Origin: Treponema sp.
Lineage (GTDB): Bacteria; Spirochaetota; Spirochaetia; Treponematales; Treponemataceae
NCBI GenBank assembly: GCA_017645785.1
Contig: JAGCNW010000015.1
Location: 38,389-102,388 of the forward strand
DNA: 64,000 bases
Direction: 5' to 3'
The position numbers and the translations under genes are program-made. How positions within the stretch are numbered: the first letter of the stretch is position 1; every line of letters begins with the position of its first letter. The notes below the pieces were generated by a model. The model made no database searches. It was given only the letters and a program-made list of their open reading frames with translations, and was not told where the DNA came from. Of the stretch, positions 8,661 through 17,051 are shown piece after piece.

Positions 8661-8689
8661 ATTATAGCGCTGTTTTAGCTTTTGCGCAA
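8661..8689 (-). promoter_or_regulatory. Promoter of the CBS gene
   Basis: Minus-strand TTGCGC (8684-8689), 17-bp spacer, TATAAT (8661-8666). This gives a leader of roughly 110 nt before the ATG at 8543. Confidence 0.7.
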
Positions 8690-8709
8690 ATTTTCGCTTG
8701 TCTCGCCGC

Positions 8710-9414
8710 TTAGCCACCCAAATAGGCTTCTTTTACCGCGGGATCCTTGGCCAATTCCTTGGCGTTTCCGTCCTTTGTAATCGAGCCCGTTTCCAAAACA
8801 TAGGCGCGGTTGCTGATGGAAAGCGCCTTAAAGGCGTTTTGCTCTACCAACAAAATCGTCGTTCCGGCCTTGTTGATTTTTTGGATAATCTCAAAAATCT
8901 CGTCAACCAAAATCGGGGCCAAGCCCATGCTAGGCTCGTCGAGCAAAAGCAATTTAGGCTGGGCCATCAAGCCGCGGCCCATGGCAAGCATTTGAAGCTC
9001 GCCGCCGCTCAAGGTTCCGCTAATTTGGGTGATTCTTTCTTTAAGCCGCGGGAACAATTCAAAGACCTTTTCCATGTCGGCCTTGATTCCGGCCTTGTCG
9101 TTTCTTGTAAAGGCTCCCATTTCCAAGTTGTCGCGGACCGACAAGTTCAAGAAAATGCGCCTTCCTTCCGGAACTTGAATCAAGCGCTTTCGGACGATTT
9201 GATCGGGCGCCAAGTTTGTGATGTCCTCGCCTTCAAATTCGATTTTTCCGCCGCGCTTTTTTATGATGTTCGACACGGCGTGCAAAGTCGTCGTCTTTCC
9301 CGCTCCGTTTGAGCCGATCAAAGAAATTATTTCTCCCTGCTCAACGTTGAACGAAATCTCGCGCAAGGCGTTTATCGCGCCGTAGCTGACAGACAATTTT
9401 TGAACTTTAAGCAT
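8710..9414 (-). CDS. livF: Branched-chain amino acid ABC transporter ATPase LivF
   Basis: 234 residues, the second ATPase subunit of the high-affinity Leu/Ile/Val importer. Walker A GSNGAGKTT is at about 34-42, the signature LSGGELQMLAMGRGL near 135, and Walker B LLLLDEPSMGLAP near 155, followed by the H-loop-equivalent LLVEQNA. The Q in place of the usual H loop (VEQN) is normal for LivF. The start overlaps livG by 8 bases. Together with LivG, LivM, LivH and LivK it forms a complete importer, although related systems can carry other short amides or urea. Confidence 0.93.
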   Translation of the reverse strand: MLKVQKLSVSYGAINALREISFNVEQGEIISLIGSNGAGKTTTLHAVSNIIKKRGGKIEFEGEDITNLAPDQIVRKRLIQVPEGRRIFLNLSVRDNLEMGAFTRNDKAGIKADMEKVFELFPRLKERITQISGTLSGGELQMLAMGRGLMAQPKLLLLDEPSMGLAPILVDEIFEIIQKINKAGTTILLVEQNAFKALSISNRAYVLETGSITKDGNAKELAKDPAVKEAYLGG

Positions 9415-10213
9415 TCAGCGCCTCCTGTCCAAGGTAAGCCTTAATTACCTGCGGATTAGTCTTGATTTGGTCGGGACTTCCTTGCGCGATTATGCGGCCG
9501 TAATCCAAAACCATAATGCGCTCGCAGATTCCCATAACCAATTTCATGTCGTGCTCAATCAACAAAATCGTCAAGTTGAACTTTTCCCTGATAAAGGCGA
9601 TCATGTTCATAAGGTCTTCGGTTTCTTGGCCGTTCATGCCGGCGGCCGGTTCGTCAAGCAAAAGAATTTTCGGCTCGCTGGCCAACGCGCGCGCGATTTC
9701 CAATTTGCGCTGCTCGCCGTAAGGAAGATTCTTTGCCAGCTCTTTTTTCTTTGAGTCAATCTTGAACAAAGAAAGCAAGAGGTCGGCTTTTTCTTCCATT
9801 TGCTTTTCGTCCTGCCTAAAACGGGGCGTGCGCAAAAGCGCGTCGATCGGATTTGAAGAGCGCAAATTGTGCAAGGCGACCTTTACGTTGTCCTCGACAG
9901 TCAAGTTGCCGAACAAGCGAATGTTTTGGAACGTGCGCGCGATTCCCAAGCGGCAGTGCTCCGCCGGATTAAGCTTGTTAATGACGCGAGCCTTTCCGCG
10001 CCTGTCCCAATAATTTATTTGTCCTTCCGTCGGCGTGTAGACTCCGCTCAACATGTTGAAGACTGTCGTCTTTCCCGCGCCGTTGGGGCCGATCAAGCCG
10101 ACCAACTCGCCTTCGTAAAGCGCGCAGTCAAAATCGCTTACAGCGCGAAGGCCTCCAAAGACGATGGAAACGCCGGAAGCCTGCAAAACCATTTTCTTTT
10201 CCTCCGCCATCAC
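9407..10213 (-). CDS. livG: Branched-chain amino acid ABC transporter ATPase LivG
   Basis: 268 residues. Walker A GPNGAGKTT is near residue 42. The LivG-type signature NLPYGEQRKLEIARAL replaces the usual LSGGQ and is diagnostic of this subfamily. Walker B ILLLDEPAAGMN and the H-loop LLIEHDM follow. It powers transport from the cytoplasmic face together with LivF. A second ATG three bases downstream (MMAEEKK) could equally be the start. It overlaps livM by 4 bases, indicating coupled translation. Confidence 0.94.
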   Translation of the reverse strand: MMAEEKKMVLQASGVSIVFGGLRAVSDFDCALYEGELVGLIGPNGAGKTTVFNMLSGVYTPTEGQINYWDRRGKARVINKLNPAEHCRLGIARTFQNIRLFGNLTVEDNVKVALHNLRSSNPIDALLRTPRFRQDEKQMEEKADLLLSLFKIDSKKKELAKNLPYGEQRKLEIARALASEPKILLLDEPAAGMNGQETEDLMNMIAFIREKFNLTILLIEHDMKLVMGICERIMVLDYGRIIAQGSPDQIKTNPQVIKAYLGQEALNA

Positions 10214-11214
10214 TTTGCCTCCGCGTTCTTATTTTTCTTTGTCTTTTTTTGCAGGAACTTTTGCGCCTTCTCAAACGCTTTGACAAACGACGCTTCTTTT
10301 GTACCAAGCAAACCTTGCGGTCTGAATATCATAACCAAAATCAAAACGACCGGATAGAAGAGCAAGCGGTAGTTTTGCAAGAAACGCAAGAACTCCTGCA
10401 AGTAAGTCAAAACATAAGAAGCCAAAACGCTTCCTGTGGTGGAACCCATTCCGCCCAAAACTACAAAGATCAAATAATCGATGCTCTTTGTAAAGCCCGC
10501 TTGGTCTGGCTTGATAAATCCGATAAGGCAAACGTAAAGCGCGCCGCCAATTCCTGCTACAAAACTCGCCATTACAAAACCGATCATCTTGTAGCGGAAG
10601 ACACCGATTCCGCTTGAGTTGGCGGCTATCTCGTCTTCGCGAACCGCAAGAATCGCGCGGCCGTAAGAGGAACGGATAAAGTTTTGCGTCAAGGCGATCA
10701 ACACTACCAAGATTCCTGTCACAACTCCAAAGGCGACGGCTGGGTTAAAGACCATAATCGTGTTGAACTGAATTCCGTTGGGTCCGCCAGTCCACTTTTT
10801 TAAGTTGACCAAAAAGACGCGGATGATTTCGCCAAAGGCCAAAGTAACGATGGCCAAGTAGTCGCCTTCCAAGCGCAAGGTCGGAAAGCCGATCAAAAAA
10901 CCAAAGAAGGCTGTTATCAAAGCGGCGATGATTATCGCAATCGGAAGCGGAACATGCGCGTTTGTGCAAAGCAAAATTGTCGAATAGCCGCCAATCGCCA
11001 TAAAGCCCGCTTGTCCCAAAGAAAGCTGGCCTGTGATTCCGCAAATGATGTTTACGCTCAAAGCCATTATCGCGTTGATTCCGGCCAAAGAAAAAATCTG
11101 CGCTGTGTAAGCGTCAATCGCTCCGGCCGCAATCAAGGCCGCCGGAAGCGCCGTCGCGATGATTCCCACCGCGAACAATATAATTGTGTTTCTAACGTTC
11201 TTTGTCATAATCAA
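10210..11214 (-). CDS. livM: Branched-chain amino acid ABC transporter permease LivM
   Basis: 334 residues with about nine hydrophobic segments. Family landmarks are SVNIICGITGQLSLGQAGFMAIGGY near residue 55-75, the coupling-helix region AVREDEIAANSSGIGV, and VVLGGMGSTTGSVLASYVL. It forms the transmembrane channel with LivH. The C-terminal tail is lysine-rich (QKKTKKNKNAEAK). The stop overlaps the livG start by 4 bases and its start overlaps the livH stop by 4. Confidence 0.94.
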   Translation of the reverse strand: MIMTKNVRNTIILFAVGIIATALPAALIAAGAIDAYTAQIFSLAGINAIMALSVNIICGITGQLSLGQAGFMAIGGYSTILLCTNAHVPLPIAIIIAALITAFFGFLIGFPTLRLEGDYLAIVTLAFGEIIRVFLVNLKKWTGGPNGIQFNTIMVFNPAVAFGVVTGILVVLIALTQNFIRSSYGRAILAVREDEIAANSSGIGVFRYKMIGFVMASFVAGIGGALYVCLIGFIKPDQAGFTKSIDYLIFVVLGGMGSTTGSVLASYVLTYLQEFLRFLQNYRLLFYPVVLILVMIFRPQGLLGTKEASFVKAFEKAQKFLQKKTKKNKNAEAK

Positions 11215-12110
11215 ACCTTGATAACCCTCTTCTTTCCCAAAAGGCCCGTGGGCTTAACCAACAAAATCAAAATCAGAATTCCAAAGCTTATCGCGTCGGC
11301 GTACTGGCTGGGACCGTAGCCCTTTGTCATCGTCTCCGCGATTCCCAAAATAACTCCGCCAATCATCGCTCCGGGAATCGAGCCGATTCCTCCAAGAACG
11401 GCGGCGACAAAGGCCTTAAGGCCTGGCATATATCCCATCAAAGGATCGACTTGCGGATAGGCCGAGGCGTACAAAACGCCGCCCGCTCCGGCAAGCACCG
11501 AACCGATGGCAAACGTAACGGCGATTGTTTTGTTTACGTTTATTCCCATCAAGCTTGAAGCCTGCATGTCGTAGCTTACAGAGCGCATCGCCTTTCCTGT
11601 CTTAGTGTAGTTTACCAAAACATGCAGCGCCAACATAAGCAAAACGCTCGCGATGATTACCAAAGCCTTAATGCCTGGAATCGACACAGGTCCAATGTTT
11701 ATCTCAGGAACGTTGAGCGCGGGGAACTGTTTTGGATCGGGACCGGCAAAAGGAAGGACGCGCATCATGTTTTGCAAAATCAATTCGACGGCAATCGCTG
11801 TTATGAGCGAATTGAGGCGCGGCGCGTTTCTCAACGGCCTGTATGCCAAGCGTTCGATGGCCACGCCAAGCAAGCCGCAAAAAACCATCGCGACCAAAAG
11901 CGCCGCCGCAAAACCGCCGCTTGACGCTCCAAGCGCCACCAAAACAAAATATCCAGCATACGCGCCCATCATCATAATGTCGCCATGCGCAAAGTTGATG
12001 AGCGTGACAATTCCGTAGACCATCGTGTAGCCAAGCGCGATAAGCGCGTAAATGCTTCCAAGCGAAAGTCCGTTGATGAATTGTTGCAAAAACAAAGAAC
12101 CGCCGTCCAC
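11211..12110 (-). CDS. livH: Branched-chain amino acid ABC transporter permease LivH
   Basis: 299 residues, about eight membrane helices. Characteristic segments are FINGLSLGSIYALIALGYTMVYGIVTLINFAHGDIMM at residues 12-48, the coupling helix region AMRSVSYDMQASSLMGINV, and VLGGIGSIPGAMIGG. It pairs with LivM. It is separated from livK by 188 bases containing a large hairpin, so it may be expressed by read-through from the livK promoter at a lower level than the binding protein. Confidence 0.94.
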   Translation of the reverse strand: MDGGSLFLQQFINGLSLGSIYALIALGYTMVYGIVTLINFAHGDIMMMGAYAGYFVLVALGASSGGFAAALLVAMVFCGLLGVAIERLAYRPLRNAPRLNSLITAIAVELILQNMMRVLPFAGPDPKQFPALNVPEINIGPVSIPGIKALVIIASVLLMLALHVLVNYTKTGKAMRSVSYDMQASSLMGINVNKTIAVTFAIGSVLAGAGGVLYASAYPQVDPLMGYMPGLKAFVAAVLGGIGSIPGAMIGGVILGIAETMTKGYGPSQYADAISFGILILILLVKPTGLLGKKRVIKV

Positions 12111-12251
12111 TTTTTTCTCCTATAGCAAAAAAAAGCGCCTGCCCCGACTACGCGGAACAAGCGCCTCATTGCGCTAAAATATATTAAAGCATTTTACGTT
12201 TTTATTCAAGCCCGCAACCCGCCGCTCAACCAGACCGCGCTCGCGCGAAAT

Positions 12252-12297
12252 CCGCTCGAAACAACTATTGCAGGCTTGCAAACAATAGTACGAGCGG
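12252..12297 (-). repeat. Large hairpin between livK and livH
   Basis: Minus-strand arms CCGCTCG and CGAGCGG (12291-12297 and 12252-12258) enclose a second stem CTATTG/CAATAG (12283-12288 and 12265-12270) around a 12-nt loop. It starts two bases after the livK stop and has no U-tract. It could protect the livK 3' end or reduce read-through into livHMGF. Confidence 0.6.
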
Positions 12298-12298
12298 C

Positions 12299-13435
12299 TT
12301 ACGGCTGAACCGTTGTCTTGTAAACAGCGGCCAACTGTCCGTCATCGCCCTTTACCAACTCAAGCATAACCGCAGCTTTTATCGGGTTGCGCTTGGCGTC
12401 GAATGAAAGGTTTCCTGTAACGTATTCGCCCTTAATTGAAGCCAAAGCGTTCTTTACGGCTGTCGCGTCTGTGCTGCCGGCCTTAACGATGGCGTCCTTC
12501 AAAAGATAAACTGAATCGTATCCAAGAGCGGCAAAAGCGTTGGGATCCTTGTTGTACTTGGCGCGGAACGCGGCAACGTACTTCTGAACAGTCGGGCTGG
12601 TTGAGTCAGCGGCGTAGTGGTTGGAATAGAAGCCGTTCAAAACTTCGTCTCCAGCATTGCTTGTCAATCCGTCCCATCCGTCGGCTCCAACAAAAGCCAC
12701 GTTGATTCCCTGGGCGCGGGCCTGCTTGGCGATCAAGCTTACTACATTGTAGTAGTCGGGAAGGTAAAGAACATCCGGATTGGCTGTCTTGATCTTTGTC
12801 AACTGAGCGTTGAAGTCCTTGTCGTTTGTGGCGTAAGATTCTTTGGCCACGATGTTTCCGCCCAAGGCTACGAATGTCTTTTCAAAGTTTTCTGTCAAAC
12901 CTACAGAGTAGTCGTTTCCGATGTCGTAGAGAATGGCGGCATTCTTGGCGCCAAGGTTTTCGATGGCAAACTTTCCGCCTACAGTTCCCTGGAAGGGGTC
13001 GATGAAGCAGGCGCGGAAAATGTAGTCGCCGGCGTCCGTGATGTCCGGAGCGGTGGCGGCAGGAGCGATCTGAACGATCTTCTGGGCCTGGGCGCGGCTT
13101 GTAACGGCCTTTGTGCATCCAGATGTAAGAGATCCGATTACGATCTTAACTCCGTCTTTTGTAGTCAACTTCTGGAAAGCGTTTACTGTCTTGTCAGGAT
13201 TTCCTTCGTCGTCTTCGCTAACCAAAACAAGTTTCTTTCCGTTAACTCCGCCGGCGATGTTAATCTCTTCAATGGCCAAGTCAATGCCGTTTTTGCATTC
13301 AACGCCATAAACGCTTACGTTTCCGCTCAACGGGAAGATTCCGCCGATTGTGATGCTGTCAGACTCTTTCTTGCCGCATAAAGCCAAGGCAAAAAGAGCG
13401 GCTGCCGCGACAGCGGCAAAAGCAAATTTTTTCAT
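12299..13435 (-). CDS. livK: Branched-chain amino acid binding lipoprotein LivK
   Basis: 378 residues from the ATG at 13435, chosen because AGGAG lies 10 bases upstream and a lipoprotein signal follows directly. The upstream in-frame ATG at 13498 would overlap the promoter. The lipobox LALC puts lipidation at Cys20. The mature part is a type I periplasmic binding fold (ITIGGIFPLSGNVSVYG, VIGSLTSGCTKAV, APAATAPDITDAG, AVMLELVKG), as in Leu/Ile/Val-binding proteins. It captures substrate outside the inner membrane and delivers it to LivHM. Exact ligand is not certain. Confidence 0.92.
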   Translation of the reverse strand: MKKFAFAAVAAAALFALALCGKKESDSITIGGIFPLSGNVSVYGVECKNGIDLAIEEINIAGGVNGKKLVLVSEDDEGNPDKTVNAFQKLTTKDGVKIVIGSLTSGCTKAVTSRAQAQKIVQIAPAATAPDITDAGDYIFRACFIDPFQGTVGGKFAIENLGAKNAAILYDIGNDYSVGLTENFEKTFVALGGNIVAKESYATNDKDFNAQLTKIKTANPDVLYLPDYYNVVSLIAKQARAQGINVAFVGADGWDGLTSNAGDEVLNGFYSNHYAADSTSPTVQKYVAAFRAKYNKDPNAFAALGYDSVYLLKDAIVKAGSTDATAVKNALASIKGEYVTGNLSFDAKRNPIKAAVMLELVKGDDGQLAAVYKTTVQP

Positions 13436-13469
13436 ATCCAATCTCCTTATATAAATTAGATTTGCGATA

Positions 13470-13498
13470 ATTTTGCTGAATTGGAGGCCTTTTGTCAA
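13470..13498 (-). promoter_or_regulatory. Promoter of livK
   Basis: Minus-strand TTGACA (13493-13498), 17-bp spacer, CAAAAT (13470-13475). It leaves a short leader before the AGGAG and ATG of livK. Confidence 0.65.
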
Positions 13499-13567
13499 TA
13501 GATTTATCTTTAAAAAAACTAAATTTTTTAAGCATAATTCAAATAAAAAGGCCTAAAAGACATAAAA

Positions 13568-13592
13568 AAACCGCGCGGCTAGCGCGCGGTTT
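13568..13592 (-). terminator. Terminator of the alpha ribosomal operon
   Basis: GC-rich stem CCGCGCG/CGCGCGG (13571-13577, 13583-13589) extended by A-T pairs on both sides, followed on the minus strand by a run of T. It lies 16 bases after the stop of the zinc-ribbon gene and ends the 28-kb ribosomal block. Confidence 0.85.
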
Positions 13593-13607
13593 ATAGGCAA
13601 GAAACTC

Positions 13608-13895
13608 TTACGCCTGGGCGTCAGCAGGAGCCTCTGTAGCAGGAGCTTCAGCGGCCGGAACTTCGGCTGCGGCTTCTTCAGCGGCAGGAGCGGCTTCAGC
13701 GGGAGCGGCAGCCGGCTTTTCAAGGCGGGCCTTGTTCTTAAGGTGAGCTTTGCAGAATTTGCAAATCATAACCTTCTTGCCCTCAAGGTCGTACTCGTAA
13801 ACAACCTTGATGTTTGGGTTTTTGCAGAGAGGACACAAGCCGCGGCCGTGATTTACGGTCTTGCGAAGTCCAGTTCCACGATGCGCTTTAGACAT
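13608..13895 (-). CDS. Small zinc-ribbon protein at the end of the alpha operon
   Basis: 95 residues. The first 60 carry two CxxC knuckles, CPLC near residue 21 and CKFC near 45, separated by a beta-hairpin-like NIKVVYEYDLEGKKVMI. This is the layout of a small zinc ribbon of ribosomal-protein type. The last 37 residues are an Ala/Pro/Glu-rich low-complexity tail. Its start shares one base with the rplQ stop (TAATG), so translation is coupled and a ribosome-associated role is plausible. I do not recognise it as a universal ribosomal protein, and it may be specific to spirochaetes. Confidence 0.75.
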   Translation of the reverse strand: MSKAHRGTGLRKTVNHGRGLCPLCKNPNIKVVYEYDLEGKKVMICKFCKAHLKNKARLEKPAAAPAEAAPAAEEAAAEVPAAEAPATEAPADAQA

Positions 13896-14356
13896 TATTT
13901 GCTCTCCTTCGCTTCTTTCTTAGCGGGCTGTTTTTTATCCGTCTTCTTGGCTTCTTTCTTAGCTTTGGCGGCCGCTTTCTTTTCTTCAACCTGTTCAAGC
14001 TTGTAGTCAACCAATTCAAGGATAACTACATCGGCGGCGTCGCCTTCGCGGAATCCCAACTTAAGAACGCGAGTGTAACCACCATTGCGTTCCTTCATGC
14101 GGGGAGCGATTTCAGTAAAAAGTTTGTTCAAAACTTTTTCGTCAGCGATATATTTAGCTACTTCGCGGCGATTGTGAACGCTGTCAACTTTGGCGCGTGT
14201 TACAAGCTTCTCAGCCTTTCTGCGCGCTTCCTTTGCCTTAGCCTTAGTAGTAGTAATGCGTTCAAATCTAAAAAGAGAAGTAACCATGTTGCGCAACATT
14301 GCGCGGCGATGCGCTGTTGTGCGGCTCAGCGCGTTAAAACCAGTTCTATGATTCAT
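13895..14356 (-). CDS. rplQ: 50S ribosomal protein L17 (bL17)
   Basis: 153 residues. The core (1-115) shows the L17 segments [24 protein letters not shown] and [15 protein letters not shown]. It binds 23S rRNA near the exit tunnel. A lysine-rich tail of about 35 residues follows and is longer than in E. coli. It overlaps the end of rpoA by 11 bases, so the two are translationally coupled. Confidence 0.96.
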   Translation of the reverse strand: MNHRTGFNALSRTTAHRRAMLRNMVTSLFRFERITTTKAKAKEARRKAEKLVTRAKVDSVHNRREVAKYIADEKVLNKLFTEIAPRMKERNGGYTRVLKLGFREGDAADVVILELVDYKLEQVEEKKAAAKAKKEAKKTDKKQPAKKEAKESK

Positions 14357-15404
14357 CTGATTCTTCCTTCTTCTTAGTTAAATTAACAGCATCCTTAAGA
14401 TAGCTGTAGTCCGTCATGCCCAAAGTCAAGTTCCATTCAAGCAACTTTTCTTTGATTTCTGTAAGACTCTTTTTGCCAAAGTTTCTGGTCTTGGCGATGT
14501 CATCTTCAGTCTTCTTGGTCAATTCGCCGATTGTGCGGATGTTGGCGTTCTTCAAGCAGTTTGAAGAGCGAACTGACAATTCAAGCTCCTCGACCGGTGT
14601 GTTCAACAAGGCGCGGACTCTCTCGTCCTCTTCGCCCATGTCGTCGTCACCAGAAGAATCGCTGTCATCAAAATTGATGAACACTGAAAAATGCTCTTTG
14701 GCGATTTTGGCGGCTTCGCTCAAAGCGTCGGCCGGCTCAATCGATCCGTCAGTCCATATTTCAAGGCAAAGCTTGTCGTAGTCGTTTCTCTGTCCAACGC
14801 GGCAAGGTTCAATTGAATACTTAACCTTTTTAACGGGGCTAAAAATAGCGTCCATAGGAATCGTTCCGACAACTTCGATGTACTTGTCGTTAGTTTCCGC
14901 AGGAACGTATCCTCGGCTCAAGTCAACTTGGATTTCCATGTCAATCTTGGCCCCGTCCATCATCGTGAACAAAAGAGCGTCTTTTGTAAGAACTTCCAAC
15001 TGGCCTTCTTTTTCAAGGTCATTGCTCGTCACTTTTCCAGGACCCTTAAACTCGTAGAGAATAGTGTCCTGTTCCGCGTCGCCTGCAAGACGAACGCGCG
15101 TCTGTTTCAAGCTGTTCAAGATTTCCAAAGTGTCTTCTGACACGTTGGGAATAGCCTCAAATTCGCTGGAAATAACGTGCGGAACATCGTCAGAATCATA
15201 AGAAGTGATTCTGATAGAAGTAACTGCGTATCCCTGAATCGATGACAGCAAAACACGACGGAGGGTGTTTCCTACTGTCGTGCCGAATCCGGGTTCAAAC
15301 GGATAAGCATAAAACTTTCCATAGTTCGCTTGAGAGGTTTCTTGATTCTCAAAACGCACGCCCTTAGGTCTTTGAAAACCTTTAAGCAGATTTTTGCGAG
15401 CCAT
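14346..15404 (-). CDS. rpoA: RNA polymerase alpha subunit
   Basis: 352 residues. The N-terminal assembly domain (about 1-240) includes [22 protein letters not shown], which contacts beta and beta'. After an acidic linker ([16 protein letters not shown]) comes the C-terminal DNA- and activator-binding domain (about 268-340) with [22 protein letters not shown] and [15 protein letters not shown]. It lies in the usual alpha-operon position between rpsD and rplQ. Length is slightly above the E. coli 329 because of the linker and a charged tail. Confidence 0.97.
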   Translation of the reverse strand: MARKNLLKGFQRPKGVRFENQETSQANYGKFYAYPFEPGFGTTVGNTLRRVLLSSIQGYAVTSIRITSYDSDDVPHVISSEFEAIPNVSEDTLEILNSLKQTRVRLAGDAEQDTILYEFKGPGKVTSNDLEKEGQLEVLTKDALLFTMMDGAKIDMEIQVDLSRGYVPAETNDKYIEVVGTIPMDAIFSPVKKVKYSIEPCRVGQRNDYDKLCLEIWTDGSIEPADALSEAAKIAKEHFSVFINFDDSDSSGDDDMGEEDERVRALLNTPVEELELSVRSSNCLKNANIRTIGELTKKTEDDIAKTRNFGKKSLTEIKEKLLEWNLTLGMTDYSYLKDAVNLTKKKEESDES

Positions 15405-15416
15405 TTGAACTCCTTA

Positions 15417-16010
15417 TTATTTAGAATAATATTCAACCACAAGCTGCTCTTTAACATCGTAATCGATGTCTGAGCGTGACGGCAATGCGGCAACCTTTCC
15501 TGACAAATTATCCTTGTCGGCTTCAAGCCAAGAGGGAACTTTGCGCTCTTCGATTCTGGCAACCAACTTCTTGATGCTAGAAGATGTCTTGCTCTTTTCT
15601 TTGAACGCAACCACGTTTCCGGCCTTTACCAAGTAAGACGGAATGTCAACTTTCTTTCCGTTGACCGTGATGTGTCCGTGGTTTACCAACTGGCGGGCTT
15701 CGGCGCGAGTCTTGGCAAAGCCAAGGCGGTAAACAACGTTGTCCAAGCGAGATTCCAACAACTGGAGCATAACTTCGCCTGTAACTCCGGGCTTTCTAAC
15801 AGCCATTTCGTAGTAAAGTCTGAACTGCTTCTCAAGAACTCCGTAGATAAAGCGGAGCTTCTGCTTTTCGTCAAGCTGAAGGGCGTATTCAGATCTCTTT
15901 CTGCGAGTCTCTTTCTGATTTCTCTTGCTTACTTTGCCGTAGCCCAAAACGAGCGGGTTGAGTCCCAATTTTTTGCAGCGTTTAAGGATAGGTGTTGTGC
16001 TTTTACCCAT
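15417..16010 (-). CDS. rpsD: 30S ribosomal protein S4 (uS4)
   Basis: 197 residues from the ATG at 16010. An upstream in-frame ATG at 16058 lies inside the rpsK coding region and is rejected because the S4 N-terminus aligns to MGKSTTPILKRCKKLG. The S4 RNA-binding domain (LESRLDNVVYRLGFAKTRAEARQLVNHGHITVNGKKVDIPSY) is at about 90-135. The N-terminus lacks the four-cysteine zinc knuckle, so this is the zinc-free form. S4 nucleates 16S assembly and in several bacteria represses its own operon. Confidence 0.96.
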   Translation of the reverse strand: MGKSTTPILKRCKKLGLNPLVLGYGKVSKRNQKETRRKRSEYALQLDEKQKLRFIYGVLEKQFRLYYEMAVRKPGVTGEVMLQLLESRLDNVVYRLGFAKTRAEARQLVNHGHITVNGKKVDIPSYLVKAGNVVAFKEKSKTSSSIKKLVARIEERKVPSWLEADKDNLSGKVAALPSRSDIDYDVKEQLVVEYYSK

Positions 16011-16027
16011 TTTATACTCCTTAAGAA

Positions 16028-16408
16028 TTACATTGAGCGCGTCTTGCGCGGGCGGCATCCGTTGTGCGGAATCGGTGTCACATCAGAGATAGACTTAACC
16101 TTAAGTCCTTGATTTCCAATGGCGCGGACAGCGTTCTCGCGGCCCATGCCAGGTCCCTTAACGAATACGTGCACTTCGCGCAAACCGTAGCTCACCGCCT
16201 TCTGGACAGCTGTCTCGGCGACAGTCTGGGCGGCAAAAGGAGTTGACTTCTTGGCGCCGCGGAATCCAAGTCCGCCGCTTGACGCCCAAGAAAGCGCGTT
16301 GCCGTTCAAGTCAGTAATTGTTACAATTGTATTGTTAAAAGACGCCTGAATGTAAACGTTTCCTTCGTAAACGCTCTTTTTTTCCTTTCTTTTCTTAACA
16401 GTAGCCAA
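16028..16408 (-). CDS. rpsK: 30S ribosomal protein S11 (uS11)
   Basis: 126 residues, full length. The family segments [30 protein letters not shown] and [17 protein letters not shown] are present. S11 lies on the platform of the small subunit near the mRNA exit. The gene sits between rpsM and rpsD as in other alpha operons. Confidence 0.97.
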   Translation of the reverse strand: MATVKKRKEKKSVYEGNVYIQASFNNTIVTITDLNGNALSWASSGGLGFRGAKKSTPFAAQTVAETAVQKAVSYGLREVHVFVKGPGMGRENAVRAIGNQGLKVKSISDVTPIPHNGCRPRKTRSM

Positions 16409-16424
16409 TTAGTTTACCTCCGCC

Positions 16425-16793
16425 TTACGCTTTCTTCTTGTTCGCAACAGTCTTCTTCTTACCCTTGCGAGTTCTTGAATTTGTACGTGTTCGCTGGCCG
16501 CGAACCGGAAGTCCTTTGCGGTGGCGCTGGCCACGGTAAGATCCGATATCGATAAGGCGCTTGATGTTAAGACCGATTTCCGAGCGGAGACGGCCCTCTA
16601 CCTTGTACTCTTTGTCGATAATTTCACGAACTTTTGTCAATTCGTCCTGAGACAAATCATTAATCAACGTCTCTTCCTTAATATCCGCTTTTTTGCAGAT
16701 TGTGCGAGCCGCTGATCGACCTATGCCGTAAACATAAGTCAAAGCGATTTTAACCTGTTTATTAGGGAGGTCAACTCCCGCAATTCGAGCCAT
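16425..16793 (-). CDS. rpsM: 30S ribosomal protein S13 (uS13)
   Basis: 122 residues, full length. It begins [20 protein letters not shown] and ends in the basic [19 protein letters not shown] tail that reaches the P-site tRNA. S13 contacts the 16S head and bridges to the 50S subunit. It is followed closely by rpsK. Confidence 0.97.
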   Translation of the reverse strand: MARIAGVDLPNKQVKIALTYVYGIGRSAARTICKKADIKEETLINDLSQDELTKVREIIDKEYKVEGRLRSEIGLNIKRLIDIGSYRGQRHRKGLPVRGQRTRTNSRTRKGKKKTVANKKKA

Positions 16794-16803
16794 CTGTTAC
16801 TCC

Positions 16804-16917
16804 TCAACCTTGTCTCTGCTTATGCTTAGGGTTAACGCAAATGATGCGGACAATGCCGTTTCTTTTGATAACCTTACACTTGTCGCAGATAGGCTTTACA
16901 CTGGTTCGTACTTTCAT
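16804..16917 (-). CDS. rpmJ: 50S ribosomal protein L36 (bL36)
   Basis: 37 residues: it begins [19 protein letters not shown] and ends NPKHKQRQG. Three Cys and one His (CDKC, C, H) make this the zinc-binding form of L36. The ATG at 16917 follows an AGGGGGAC ribosome site. It is the first gene of the alpha-operon transcription unit, 10 bases upstream of rpsM. infA, adk and map, which often precede it, are absent here. Confidence 0.95.
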   Translation of the reverse strand: MKVRTSVKPICDKCKVIKRNGIVRIICVNPKHKQRQG

Positions 16918-16945
16918 AAAAGTCCCCCTGGGAATGCGATAATTA

Positions 16946-16987
16946 TTTCCCGATTATGGCAATTCGCAATGAATTACAATCGGGAAA
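16946..16987 (-). promoter_or_regulatory. 5'-terminal hairpin of the rpmJ (alpha) operon mRNA
   Basis: A perfect 10-bp outer stem (TTTCCCGATT/AATCGGGAAA, 16946-16955 and 16978-16987) encloses an inner 5-bp stem AATTC/GAATT (16961-16965, 16971-16975). The predicted transcript starts at about its first base. No U-tract follows, so it is a leader structure and not a terminator; S4 autoregulation or mRNA stabilisation is possible. Confidence 0.6.
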
Positions 16988-16991
16988 CACG

Positions 16992-17021
16992 AGTATAGCG
17001 CATTTCGCCAATTTAAGTCTA
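16992..17021 (-). promoter_or_regulatory. Promoter of rpmJ-rpsM-rpsK-rpsD-rpoA-rplQ
   Basis: Minus-strand TAGACT (17016-17021), 18-bp spacer, TATACT (16992-16997). It lies in the 134-bp gap after secY and separates the spc and alpha units. Confidence 0.55.
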
Positions 17022-17051
17022 GCCCTTCGCCCAAAAATCCTATAGAAAAGT

